Assembly: GCA_009877105.1 (NCBI GenBank)
Contig: WXFD01000023.1
Span: forward strand, 37,728-101,727
Source: Bacteroidales bacterium
GTDB lineage: Bacteria > Bacteroidota > Bacteroidia > Bacteroidales > VadinHA17
DNA length: 64,000 nt
Direction: 5' to 3'
The notes beneath the pieces were generated by a model that was not told the DNA's origin, searched no databases, and was given only the letters and a program-made list of their open reading frames with translations. Each line of letters begins with the position of its first letter. Position 1 is the stretch's first letter. Made by a program: the position numbers and the translations under genes. This document shows, one piece after another, positions 8,452-17,235 of the stretch.

Positions 8452-9891
8452 ATGAAATCAGTTACATGGCTGTTTTTCTTGTTGTTATTTTTTTCACAGC
8501 CGGTTTTTTCCCAGGATGGTGAGGAAAGGTATGTGCCGGAAACGGATCCCATGGTCCTTGAAAAACTTGAGCAATGGCAGGATCTGAAGTTCGGCCTGCT
8601 GATGCACTGGGGTCCTTACAGCCAGTGGGGCATAGTGGAATCGTGGTCGATCTGTGCGGAGGATGAAGGCTGGTGCAGGCGTAACGATCCGGATTATGTC
8701 AGGTACAAGAAGAATTATGAGAATCTTCAGACAACGTTCAACCCGGTCAACTTTGAGCCGGCCAGATGGGCCAGGGCCGCAAGGAACGCAGGAATGAGAT
8801 ATGTAGTTTTTACAACCAAACACCATGACGGATTTTGCATGTTTGATACCAAACTTACCGATTACAGGATCACAAACAACAAAACACCGTTTCATTCCGA
8901 CAGCCGGTCGAATATTACCCGCGAGATCTTCAATGCCTTCAGGCATGAAAATATGTGGGTGGGAGCCTATTTTTCAAAGCCCGACTGGCATTCCGAATTT
9001 TACTGGTGGCCCAATTTTGCCACGCCCGACAGGAATGTAAATTACAGTATTAAAGCATATCCTGACCGTTGGGAGGCCTTTGTAAAGTATACTCATGGAC
9101 AGATAATGGAGCTGCTGGGAGGTGACTATGGCAAGGTCGATATCTTATGGCTCGATGGTGGCTGGGTTCAAAAGCAGAAGGATGAGGAGATACTCAGGAG
9201 TATTATATCGAAGGACTATAAATTTACCCGGGTTCAGAGCCAGGATATCAGGATGGATGAGCTGGTAGCTAGGGCCAGGGAGAAGCAGCCCGGTTTGATT
9301 GTGGTTGACAGGGCCGTTTACGGCAGGAATCAGAATTATCTGACGCCGGAGAACAGGGTTCCGGAAAGGGCCCTTCCTTATCCCTGGGAATCGTGTATCA
9401 TTGCGGGCGGCGGCTGGTCATGGGTACCTGATGCCAAATACATGTCGGGAAGGGAGGCTGTTCAGATGCTGGTGGATATTGTTGCCAAGGGCGGCAATCT
9501 CTTGTTGAACATAGCTCCCGGACCTCTCGGACAATGGCACGAAGAAGCATACAAGCTGCTCGACGACATTGGCGGGTGGATGAAGATTAACAGTGAGGCT
9601 GTATACGGTACCAGGGCACTTGCCCCCTATAAGGAGGGGAAAATCTGCATTTCGCAAAAAGGAAGGAATACCATTTATCTTTATTATATGGCTGATGAAG
9701 GTGAGACAATGCCTTCAACAGTCGGGATGAGCACATTTTCGTTGCCAGCGGGAGCAAAGGTTGAAATGGTTGGAAAGGGAACATCCCTGAGATGGCAGGG
9801 GAACGGCAGCGGTTTTACTGTTTACATTCCCGAATCTGTCAGAAAGTCACCCCCATCAAAATACGTGTGGGTGATGAAAGTGACATATTGA
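8452..9891 (+). CDS. Secreted alpha-L-fucosidase, glycoside hydrolase family 29
   Basis: A 479-residue protein with a cleavable signal peptide (hydrophobic residues 5-20, ending FSQ). GH29 hallmarks: KFGLLMHWGPYSQWG near residues 46-60, TTKHHDGFCMFD near residue 122-133, and VDILWLDGGW at 229-238, in which Asp235 is the expected catalytic nucleophile. It hydrolyses terminal alpha-L-fucose from glycans in the periplasm or outside the cell. The C-terminal domain is short, as in many GH29 enzymes without extra binding modules. The exact linkage specificity is not predictable. It is a single gene; GDP-fucose synthesis genes lie 30 kb away in the same window. Confidence 0.9.
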   Translation: MKSVTWLFFLLLFFSQPVFSQDGEERYVPETDPMVLEKLEQWQDLKFGLLMHWGPYSQWGIVESWSICAEDEGWCRRNDPDYVRYKKNYENLQTTFNPVNFEPARWARAARNAGMRYVVFTTKHHDGFCMFDTKLTDYRITNNKTPFHSDSRSNITREIFNAFRHENMWVGAYFSKPDWHSEFYWWPNFATPDRNVNYSIKAYPDRWEAFVKYTHGQIMELLGGDYGKVDILWLDGGWVQKQKDEEILRSIISKDYKFTRVQSQDIRMDELVARAREKQPGLIVVDRAVYGRNQNYLTPENRVPERALPYPWESCIIAGGGWSWVPDAKYMSGREAVQMLVDIVAKGGNLLLNIAPGPLGQWHEEAYKLLDDIGGWMKINSEAVYGTRALAPYKEGKICISQKGRNTIYLYYMADEGETMPSTVGMSTFSLPAGAKVEMVGKGTSLRWQGNGSGFTVYIPESVRKSPPSKYVWVMKVTY

Positions 9892-9924
9892 ACAGGGCAG
9901 AGCACCATATAACAATAAAAGTAT

Positions 9925-9932
9925 TATTTTTG
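9925..9932 (+). promoter_or_regulatory. -7 element (TATTTTTG) for tRNA-Val
   Basis: TATTTTTG fits TAnnTTTG and ends 10 bases before the first base of the tRNA, which is the right place for a tRNA promoter. The -33 box is not obvious. Confidence 0.5.
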
Positions 9933-9942
9933 CCGCAGAAAT

Positions 9943-10017
9943 GGGTTGTTAGCTCAGTTGGTTTAGAGCATTACCTTGACAGGGTAGGGGTCACTGGTTC
10001 GAATCCAGTACAACCCA
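9943..10017 (+). tRNA. tRNA-Val (anticodon GAC)
   Basis: A complete cloverleaf can be folded by eye. The acceptor stem gggttgt pairs with acaaccc, the D stem gctc pairs with gagc, the anticodon stem ttacc pairs with ggtag around the loop ttgacag (anticodon GAC at 9978-9980), and the T stem actgg pairs with ccagt around ttcgaat. The discriminator base is A. The CCA end is not encoded (the next bases are caa). It is a single tRNA, not part of a cluster. Confidence 0.93.
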
Positions 10018-10099
10018 CAAGAGCCGCAGGATTTTTGCCGTCTTGCATCGCCATGCAGGAGATGATGATATAAAAGTAACGGTAAATACCGGAGTATTT

Positions 10100-10663
10100 C
10101 TAGAAAGTTTCCATTCCCTTGAACACCTTTGAATTGTCAATCGTCAGAAGATGACCGTCCCATGTCAGCCGGCCGCTTCTGGAACCTGATATTTCAGCCG
10201 TTGCTCTGTTTTCAGGATTTACGGTCAAAAAGACATTGTAGGTACCCAGTTTGGTTTGGATGTTGAATGAAACCTTATGAGTTAAACTTCTCTTATCCCT
10301 TGTAACTTTCCAGGAGCTCACAATACCTTCCGCCGTAACACCTCCAACTCCGTTGTATCCGGTCCTGAAATCATTACCTGTTTGAAGGATACCGGATTCT
10401 CCGTTGATCTTAATGAAATTAATACGTGATGCGACGGCAATGCGGTCTCCCATCTGGTTCTGAAGAAAATCTGCTTCAAGAACAAATTTTCTCCCGGTAA
10501 TAAGCGAATCAAGGATCCTGTAGTTTTCTGCCAGCATGGCTTTTCTCGCCTCCTTCTTGTCCTGGCGGCTCAGTTTAATCTCCTGTGACCATAAGCTTAT
10601 GGGAAGTATGAAAAATACCGCAAGGAGGAGGAGGCTTATTTTGTGTGATATCATTGTTTTCAT
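10100..10663 (-). CDS. DUF4251 domain periplasmic protein
   Basis: A 187-residue protein with a signal peptide (residues 1-26, ending SLWSQ). The mature part follows the DUF4251 layout: basic helical start with RQDKKEARKAML, then FVLEADFLQNQMGDRIAVASRINFIKI, a central GYNGVGGVTAEG and a C-terminal beta-rich half ending with LTIDNSKVFKG. The family is largely restricted to Bacteroidota and has no known function. It lies downstream of the PIG-L gene on the same strand, with 171 bases between, so co-transcription is uncertain. Confidence 0.8.
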   Translation of the reverse strand: MKTMISHKISLLLLAVFFILPISLWSQEIKLSRQDKKEARKAMLAENYRILDSLITGRKFVLEADFLQNQMGDRIAVASRINFIKINGESGILQTGNDFRTGYNGVGGVTAEGIVSSWKVTRDKRSLTHKVSFNIQTKLGTYNVFLTVNPENRATAEISGSRSGRLTWDGHLLTIDNSKVFKGMETF

Positions 10664-10834
10664 ACGTATTTGAATTTTAATTTACTGCTCTGATGGAATC
10701 CGCATGCTTGAAAAATATACTAATACGTGTTTGAGTATTTAAAACCTGCGGGTTTCATTTTCTTCTTTACTTACAAAGCAAAAAACATACCACACTGGCG
10801 GGGTCCGATTTGCGGATAGTTGATTTGCAACTGA

Positions 10835-11833
10835 TTAAATGCTGATCGCGTTTTTTCTGATGTAATCGGTCATGCCCTGGTCATTTGATCCGAAATAGCG
10901 GAATTTTTCGGCCCATTCAAGGCCGTATTTTTCTCCGGTTTTCCTGTCGGACGGGATCCCTCTTATTGATTCTGAAAATTGGTCGAGCATGAAGTTCTTT
11001 ATATAATTGAAATCAGCTGTTCTGTCGTCATTTCCGAGGATTGGCAGCCGTTTTCCCTCTGCTGCCAGCCTCCGGCGAAGCAATGAACCAGTCCTTCCTC
11101 CTCCTCCCTGGGATACTACGGCCATGTTTGCCTCAACCTTTTTGTCGATAAAATTGCCAATATCGACAATCCTGTTCACTATCTGGGGACCTCTTGCGTA
11201 ATAATATCTTTCAATAACCGGATGAGGCTCCACCACTTCCAGCTGTTCCGGATAATCGGTGTTCATACCCGCCATCCAGCGGGCAGCTTCAACTGCCCTG
11301 GCAGTTACGTAATGGTCGGGATTCTCTTCGTAGTGGTCCCACGGATCGAAACTGACAACAGTATCAACTTTGAGAAGACGGAACAGGAAAATGAGCCTGC
11401 CCTTGATTTCCTGGATATTGTATTCGTCCATCCGGTGATTGCGGTAGCCCAGGTCATACACCTTCTTAAATCCCATAACCTTTGCAAAGGCTTCGTTTGA
11501 AACCTCGTTGTTAAGCACTCTTTCCCCGATACTGTCACCTGCTCCGGCAGCATCATCGTTGGTGGTCCTGATAAGGTAGCCGGTGTAGCCTTCATGCATC
11601 AGCTTGGCAACCGTTCCGGCGGCATAGTATGCTATGTCGTCACAATGGGGCTGTATAACTGCCAGTACCTTCCCTTCATGAGGGCGTCCGGCAAGGGGCT
11701 TTTCAATAAATACTTCCTCCCCTTCAGGCAAGGATCCTGCCGGTGATTCCGTACCCTTTGATGAAAAGGCAGCAGCCGGCATTGCCAAACCCCCGGCGAT
11801 AATACTTTTTTCAAAGAAATCTCTTCGTTTCAT
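10835..11833 (-). CDS. Exported PIG-L family deacetylase
   Basis: About 332 residues from the ATG at 11833; an in-frame ATG at 11863 would only add ten residues ahead of the export signal. The N-terminus MKRRDFFEKSIIAGGLAMPA looks like a Tat-type signal (two arginines, moderately hydrophobic core). The zinc motif is HCDD at residues 63-66, where most family members have HPDD, and a second ligand region reads DHYEENPDHYVT. The protein probably removes acetyl groups from an N-acetylglucosamine-containing substrate outside the cytoplasm. The upstream same-strand genes encode a propeller/phosphoesterase, a lipid kinase and a DedA/ATP-grasp fusion, which suggests a lipid- or glycan-linked substrate; that is inference. 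Confidence 0.78.
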   Translation of the reverse strand: MKRRDFFEKSIIAGGLAMPAAAFSSKGTESPAGSLPEGEEVFIEKPLAGRPHEGKVLAVIQPHCDDIAYYAAGTVAKLMHEGYTGYLIRTTNDDAAGAGDSIGERVLNNEVSNEAFAKVMGFKKVYDLGYRNHRMDEYNIQEIKGRLIFLFRLLKVDTVVSFDPWDHYEENPDHYVTARAVEAARWMAGMNTDYPEQLEVVEPHPVIERYYYARGPQIVNRIVDIGNFIDKKVEANMAVVSQGGGGRTGSLLRRRLAAEGKRLPILGNDDRTADFNYIKNFMLDQFSESIRGIPSDRKTGEKYGLEWAEKFRYFGSNDQGMTDYIRKNAISI

Positions 11834-11997
11834 ATACTGTGTGTTAGTGATTAATTCTTTCAATAAGTGAGTGAAAGGAATAATAATTAAAGATTATTTT
11901 CAGGCGATGCGCTTTTGTTTGCTCCACTGGCGTAAAATAAGATCCGTCAGATTCACCGGTTCCGGATGAAGGGTACTTAAAAGGCTGATTAAACATT

Positions 11998-14454
11998 TCA
12001 GTCTTCATCCTTCTGCAGGTCCGGTATGAAAAATGCAGCCCTCACGGTGGGCGGACATGGAGAATCCAGTCCCTTGACCGCCCTCCATATAATTTCATTG
12101 AAAAGAAAGTCGTTTATCCGGTCCTCGGCTGTGAAATCAAGCTGCTCGCTCGCTTTTTGCCAGGGGTTTTCCGCAAGGTTTACTTCATCGAGATCCACAA
12201 GGCATGATTTTACCTTAAATGGAGGATGATCAGGGCTGCTGTTCATGCATCTCCAGCGTGGTGTGGCGGCAGCATCATATTGAGTCATAGGCGGGAGGCC
12301 GAGAATAAGCTCCATTGTTTTCAGTAGGGAAGCGGTTGTATAAGGTGTATGATCCACAAATCCTTGTTTCACATATCCTCCTGCAATATATGCTGTGCTT
12401 CGGTGTGCATCCACATGATCGGGGCCATTCTGGGCATCATCTTCCACAATGATTATCAGGGTTTCCTTCCAGATGGGGCTGTGGCTCAGATAGTCAACGA
12501 ACAATCCTGTGGCCAGGTCATTGTCGGCAACCTGTGCAAAGGGAGTTGGCATATTCAGGCTAAGCCCCATGGTGTGATCGTTAATGAATCTGATTGTATT
12601 GAACTGAGGGACCGCATTTATTGCCAGAAGCGAATCAAAATCCTGTTTCCATTCACGAAATCTGACGGTATCGCGGATGGTCTGGATCCAGGGTGTGAAA
12701 TTCCTGCAGAAATGATCCTTTAAAACCGGTATGGTCGGTTCCCTGTCGTTTCCAATGAATTCTCCGTAAGTGCGGTAGCTTACGCCGTATTTTTTGCACT
12801 GGTCCCACAGATATATTTTATTATTTGCAATTTCACGTGCTCCTTCGCCCGGGTAGCCTCCTCCTCTTCCACCGTAGCTTGTCGGCCAGTTTTTCTCGAG
12901 GTAGTCGGTGGCATATGCACCCATTGTCCAGCTGTGTCCGTCAGCACTGACCTCACCGTTGACATAGAAATTGTCAAGGAGGACAAACTCGCGGGCCAGG
13001 GCATGCTGATTGGGCGTAATGTTTTCTCCAAACAGTACCAGCGAGGGGTCGCCGTTCCCTTCGGGCATGTCGCCGAGTACCTGGTCATATGTACGGTTTT
13101 CCTTGATTACGTAGAAAATGTATTTAATGGGAGAGGGGTCACCCACTTTCAGGGGTATAGGATTGCCTTCAGGCGTATCTGCGGCCAGCAGTTCGTTCTC
13201 CTTGCTGTAGGGGGTGTTGTTGTAAACGGCCCTCGTAAATATTTTCATCTGTTTTTCATCAGGGATAGAGATCAGGCTCATGGTACCTTTGAACAGGCCT
13301 CCGATATACTGAACTTCAACGGCCTGCACCTTTCCTCCTGCCTGGTAAATTACCTCTGTATCCTTCCTGGCAGGATTTGGCCCGTACGGATTGGCCATGG
13401 AGGTAACACCTTTTCCGTTACTGACAAGGATTTTATCATTCACAACCCTGACGCATGTCGGATACCATGCTGTCGGGATAAATCCTTTGCCTCTGCTTTC
13501 ACCGGGCTGCGATACATCGAAAACGGCAAGACAGTTGTTATCGGCATTTGCAATGAACAAGGTGTTTCCGTCTTCATCCAGGGCTACACTGTTTGTTGTA
13601 GATCCGGCAGGTGATTCGGGATAGAGTGCAGTGTTGAGGGTTTCAATTACCTTCATCTGCCGGGTGTCAATGACTGACACACTGTTGTCGTTGGCATTTG
13701 CCACGTAAAGATAATGGCCGTTATGACTGATGCACATGTCGTTGGGATTGTCACCGACAGGAACCGACCCCGTGATCCTGTCGGCAAACGTGTCATAAAC
13801 AATTATCTTGTCACATCCCCAGCATGAGGCATATAAGGTCCGGCGGTCGGGTGAAAGTATACAGGTATATCCCTCGCCTCCCAGGGGATGAACCGAAATG
13901 ACGGATCTGAGGCGCGTATCAATCACATAAAGGGAGTTGTTTTCCTTGGTGACGGCATAAAGGCGGTTTCTTGAATCGTCAGGGGCAATTCCTGCAATAG
14001 AGATTTTCTCCGGCCATGGTTCACCTGTTTTAATTGTGTCAGGGTTAACAAGCTTGTTGCGCTTCACTGAATACCTGATAATGAAGTTGTCGTTGCCACC
14101 TGACGCATAAAGATATTTTCCGTCATCGGAAAAGGCCAGCCCCAGCCATGATTTCCCTATTTCAGTCTCATAGCAGGAACTTCCCTTTTTAATGTTTATG
14201 AGCTGAATTGTCTGGGTGCTCTGTCCGTTGTTTGTGACGGCAGCAAGCTTCCTGTCAGGAGAAACCGCAATGTTGAGCGGAAGGTCGCCAAGAGGAATAA
14301 GTTTTCCGACCGGAGTCAGATGCCAGCCGTTGGGAAGGGAGACGCGCTTTGCTTCAATCTCTTCGGGGGTCTGTCCATGAAGGTTGAAAAGCATTGCATT
14401 AATGACTGCCGCTGTGAGCAGGCAGAAAAACCTGACGATAAAATCAGCCTTCAT
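11998..14454 (-). CDS. Secreted YVTN beta-propeller / phosphoesterase (PF04185-like) protein
   Basis: An 818-residue protein with a signal peptide (residues 1-27). Residues about 45-390 form a seven-bladed YVTN-type propeller with repeats such as YLYVANANDNSVSVIDTR and TLFIANADNNCLAVFD. From about residue 440 a phosphoesterase domain begins: KENRTYDQVLGD is the metal-binding start motif shared by acid phosphatases and phospholipase C-type enzymes, with VSADGHSW and IIVEDDAQNGPDHVDAHR further on, which supply metal ligands. The role is hydrolysis of a phosphoester outside the cytoplasm, substrate unknown. Its start overlaps the end of the lipid kinase gene by 11 bases, so the two are translated together. 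Confidence 0.85.
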   Translation of the reverse strand: MKADFIVRFFCLLTAAVINAMLFNLHGQTPEEIEAKRVSLPNGWHLTPVGKLIPLGDLPLNIAVSPDRKLAAVTNNGQSTQTIQLINIKKGSSCYETEIGKSWLGLAFSDDGKYLYASGGNDNFIIRYSVKRNKLVNPDTIKTGEPWPEKISIAGIAPDDSRNRLYAVTKENNSLYVIDTRLRSVISVHPLGGEGYTCILSPDRRTLYASCWGCDKIIVYDTFADRITGSVPVGDNPNDMCISHNGHYLYVANANDNSVSVIDTRQMKVIETLNTALYPESPAGSTTNSVALDEDGNTLFIANADNNCLAVFDVSQPGESRGKGFIPTAWYPTCVRVVNDKILVSNGKGVTSMANPYGPNPARKDTEVIYQAGGKVQAVEVQYIGGLFKGTMSLISIPDEKQMKIFTRAVYNNTPYSKENELLAADTPEGNPIPLKVGDPSPIKYIFYVIKENRTYDQVLGDMPEGNGDPSLVLFGENITPNQHALAREFVLLDNFYVNGEVSADGHSWTMGAYATDYLEKNWPTSYGGRGGGYPGEGAREIANNKIYLWDQCKKYGVSYRTYGEFIGNDREPTIPVLKDHFCRNFTPWIQTIRDTVRFREWKQDFDSLLAINAVPQFNTIRFINDHTMGLSLNMPTPFAQVADNDLATGLFVDYLSHSPIWKETLIIIVEDDAQNGPDHVDAHRSTAYIAGGYVKQGFVDHTPYTTASLLKTMELILGLPPMTQYDAAATPRWRCMNSSPDHPPFKVKSCLVDLDEVNLAENPWQKASEQLDFTAEDRINDFLFNEIIWRAVKGLDSPCPPTVRAAFFIPDLQKDED

Positions 14455-15349
14455 TTGTAAAATATTTGGTTTTCAATACTTTGAGAGCACCTTTTCTGAC
14501 CCTGATGACCGTCTTGCCTGTTATTTCCACAGGTTCTCCGTCAACATGGAATCTTGTTTCCTCCGAGGATATGGTTATCTTCCTGTCTGTTTTAAGTGTC
14601 CTTACATATTTCGACCTGTTTATGGATTTGGTGAACAGGCGGAAGATGAAGACGGGAAAAAGATATCTGGGGAATGGTCGTATCAGGACAAGGTCGATTT
14701 TGCCATCGGTAGGAGAAGCTCCGGGGGCAATATATGCCCTGTTCCCGAACTGGCGGGTGTTGGCTATTGTGAGTAGAAAAAGGTCTTCCGAAAGTGTCCA
14801 TTCCCCTTCAATTTCAATGTTTACCCTGAAAGGTTTAAGGCTGAAGAAGTTTTTCAGGGTTAACCGCACGTACGCCCAGAATCCCCGTCTTTTAAGGCGG
14901 TCGAATGAGTGCGCGACAAAGCTGTCGAGGCCAATACCGGCCACATTGAGGCAGAGCAGGTCATTTATTTCAATCACGTCGACCAGGATATTTTCATTTT
15001 GTTCGATATCCTGAAGGAGGGAGCGGATTGAAGGTTTGAAGCCGAGTTCCTTTGCAAAACCGTTGCCTGAACCTATGGGAAGGACTCCGAGCGATTTATC
15101 CGTTCCGATCAGTTTTGTTGCAATCGTATGTACCGTTCCGTCGCCTCCTGCAGCAATGAATATATCGTAAAGGTCGAAATTCTGCCTTATCAGGGTTCCG
15201 GATTCGTCAATGCTGAGTGATTTGCACCAGGCCAGCTTGTTCCTACGGCGTTTAAGTTCCTTAGAGATTATGGTCTTCACAGGAGGAATGCCGGCAAAAG
15301 GGTTGAGAATAAAAAGGGCTTTATTGCTCTTTTGTTGATGATCCATCAT
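14444..15349 (-). CDS. Diacylglycerol kinase-family lipid kinase (YegS/DgkB-like)
   Basis: A 301-residue cytoplasmic enzyme. The DAGK catalytic domain shows NPFAG at 16-20, the nucleotide motif GGDGTVH at 68-74 and GSGNGFAKELG at 93-103. The C-terminal beta domain contains VNIEGEW-like and RFHVDGEPVEI segments, as in YegS and DgkB. Enzymes of this family phosphorylate diacylglycerol, sphingoid bases or other lipids with ATP; the actual lipid is not predictable. Bacteroidota often contain sphingolipids, so a sphingoid base is possible. The gene ends inside the start of the phosphoesterase gene and lies 39 bases after the DedA/ATP-grasp gene. Confidence 0.87.
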   Translation of the reverse strand: MMDHQQKSNKALFILNPFAGIPPVKTIISKELKRRRNKLAWCKSLSIDESGTLIRQNFDLYDIFIAAGGDGTVHTIATKLIGTDKSLGVLPIGSGNGFAKELGFKPSIRSLLQDIEQNENILVDVIEINDLLCLNVAGIGLDSFVAHSFDRLKRRGFWAYVRLTLKNFFSLKPFRVNIEIEGEWTLSEDLFLLTIANTRQFGNRAYIAPGASPTDGKIDLVLIRPFPRYLFPVFIFRLFTKSINRSKYVRTLKTDRKITISSEETRFHVDGEPVEITGKTVIRVRKGALKVLKTKYFTNEG

Positions 15350-15388
15350 TAAACAGCTGGCAAATCAGAGTAAATTTATTAAAAAAAG

Positions 15389-17119
15389 TTACCCTGCCGG
15401 CGGATATTGGTCAATAAGATTGTTCTGATGTTTTATTGCCCTTAGGAAATCCCTGAGCGGCATGGGTTTAAATCCCCTGGCCCTGTTCATGTCCCCGATC
15501 CTGAACAGCAGCCTGTATGCCTTGAAGAATTCGCGGTAAAGCTTAAATAGTGAAACGTTGGGATCCCAGGCCTGGATTGCCTCGGCTCCGGCGCCGTTTA
15601 TTTCAATTATTGAGAATCCCTCACCTTTCATCAGGCTTTCCACCGATTCGAACCTGATATCGAACCGGCCGTAATGGAATTCGGGTATGCTTCTTGCAAT
15701 CTGGTCAAAGCGTTCGGTAAGCTCGGGTGTGATCATGTGGCTTGCATCGCGGTAAAGACCTCCCACTCTCAGGCTGCCAAGGAATGACAGGCGTATGAGT
15801 TCACCCTCCCTGGGAATCTGTTCAAGATCATCATCACCGAACCCAACGTGTTCAGTTTTTTCTCCCAGATAGTAGCCGGCTCTCAGCTTTGTCCGCTGAT
15901 CTTTCTGGATTAGCTGCCTGAGGGTTGATATGCCGTCTCCCGTAACAAAGGGAAAATACCTTAATGTTATTGAATATAACTTTCCCTTTTCTTCTCCCGG
16001 GATCCTGACATAAAAAACGCCTGCTTCGCCGTCGTAGGTGACGGGTCGCTGAAGGACGATCTTCTCATTATGGGGGAAGTTTGCGATATACTGTTGCAGG
16101 TGTGATTCATTTTCGACAAGCCTTACCCCGTAGCCATTCCATCCGATGTCGGGCTTCGCAACTACGGGGAAGCCTATATTGCCCTCCTTCATTGCCTTTA
16201 AGGCATTTTCAAAGTCAGCTTCATCCGGTATCCCGTTGCGGGTGATGGTTACAAAGCCGGAGACCCACTTTTTCTGATCTTCACCTACCATATTCATTAC
16301 CGAAGCTTTTGATTCCCCCATGAAACCGCCGGTTTCAATTTTCGGGTTTGATGCTGAGGGCAGGGTCAGGCTCCTGTAGCGGATGCCAAGAAAGATATAG
16401 TAAAGGCCCACGGGTATATACAGAATACTGTTTGGGATATGTTCGGCGGAAGCAACCGTTTTCTTAAGATCGTCGAGGGATGGCATGCCATGGAACTTTC
16501 GCCGCATTCCGGGCATGTATTTTTTAAAGACGGCAAAGAATGAAGGCGGAATCTCTCCCATGGCTTTTTCTGTTGTTTTGCTCCAGCGCGATTTAAAAGA
16601 ATTCCTCAGTGCCCATGCTATGAGCAGGAAGGCGGCAAGGCCCCAGGCCCAGTATCCCAGGTGATTGAGTACCAGGTCGCCAAAAAGGATAACGATTGTA
16701 AGCACAATTGAGGAATAGATTGCACCTGCAAGTATGGAAACGGATGCGAAGCGGTAAAAAGGGATCCTGAACCACCCGCATGCGACAAAGGTGGGGAAAA
16801 GCAGTCCGGGGGTTATCCGGCACAGTACCAGTACCCTTACCAGGTGGTTGTCGAGCCACATATGTACCCGTTCCACCTTGGGCCCGATAATCTTCGAACG
16901 GAGCCATTTGTTCTGCTGGGCGAGATGTCCAAGTCCATATATCAGTATATCCCCGGTGACTATTCCGAGATACACGCTTACATAAGCCATCCATACGGGC
17001 AGCTTATGCTCGACGGTTGAAAAAGCTGCAGCAAGAATGGCAGCATCCTCATGAAGAAAAGTCATGAAAAATATGACGGCGCAGTGTTCGAGCCAAAGGA
17101 GCAGATCCGGAGATAACAT
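15389..17119 (-). CDS. DedA (VTT) membrane protein fused to an ATP-grasp ligase domain
   Basis: A 576-residue two-part protein. Residues 1-175 are a DedA/SNARE-associated domain with about five hydrophobic segments and the RITPGLLFPTFVACGWF segment (about 101-117) that corresponds to the family's conserved arginine/re-entrant region; FLHEDAAILAAA (21-32) is the first family segment. A further hydrophobic stretch (about 231-250) leads into GGFMGESK (264-271). Residues 317-520 are ATP-grasp: FPVVAKPDIGWNGYGV (317-332), GDGISTLRQLI (394-404), GRFDIRF (484-490) and the metal site EINGAGAEA (506-514). DedA proteins move lipids across membranes; ATP-grasp enzymes form carboxylate-amine bonds. A membrane-bound lipid ligase with transport function is inferred. 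Confidence 0.8.
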   Translation of the reverse strand: MLSPDLLLWLEHCAVIFFMTFLHEDAAILAAAFSTVEHKLPVWMAYVSVYLGIVTGDILIYGLGHLAQQNKWLRSKIIGPKVERVHMWLDNHLVRVLVLCRITPGLLFPTFVACGWFRIPFYRFASVSILAGAIYSSIVLTIVILFGDLVLNHLGYWAWGLAAFLLIAWALRNSFKSRWSKTTEKAMGEIPPSFFAVFKKYMPGMRRKFHGMPSLDDLKKTVASAEHIPNSILYIPVGLYYIFLGIRYRSLTLPSASNPKIETGGFMGESKASVMNMVGEDQKKWVSGFVTITRNGIPDEADFENALKAMKEGNIGFPVVAKPDIGWNGYGVRLVENESHLQQYIANFPHNEKIVLQRPVTYDGEAGVFYVRIPGEEKGKLYSITLRYFPFVTGDGISTLRQLIQKDQRTKLRAGYYLGEKTEHVGFGDDDLEQIPREGELIRLSFLGSLRVGGLYRDASHMITPELTERFDQIARSIPEFHYGRFDIRFESVESLMKGEGFSIIEINGAGAEAIQAWDPNVSLFKLYREFFKAYRLLFRIGDMNRARGFKPMPLRDFLRAIKHQNNLIDQYPPAG

Positions 17120-17235
17120 TAATAAAACGTCATAAATTGAATGCGGTTCTTTTTTCTTTCAAAACAAAGGTGCGTAAAAATAGCTTCATTTATGATATCT
17201 TGTTCTCTCCGGGGTCAAAAAAAACAAATCCTGGA

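Noticed and set aside
12934..13614. 226-residue open reading frame on the plus strand inside the propeller-phosphoesterase gene
   Set aside because: It is antisense to a well-supported gene with clear motifs and has no recognisable family pattern of its own.
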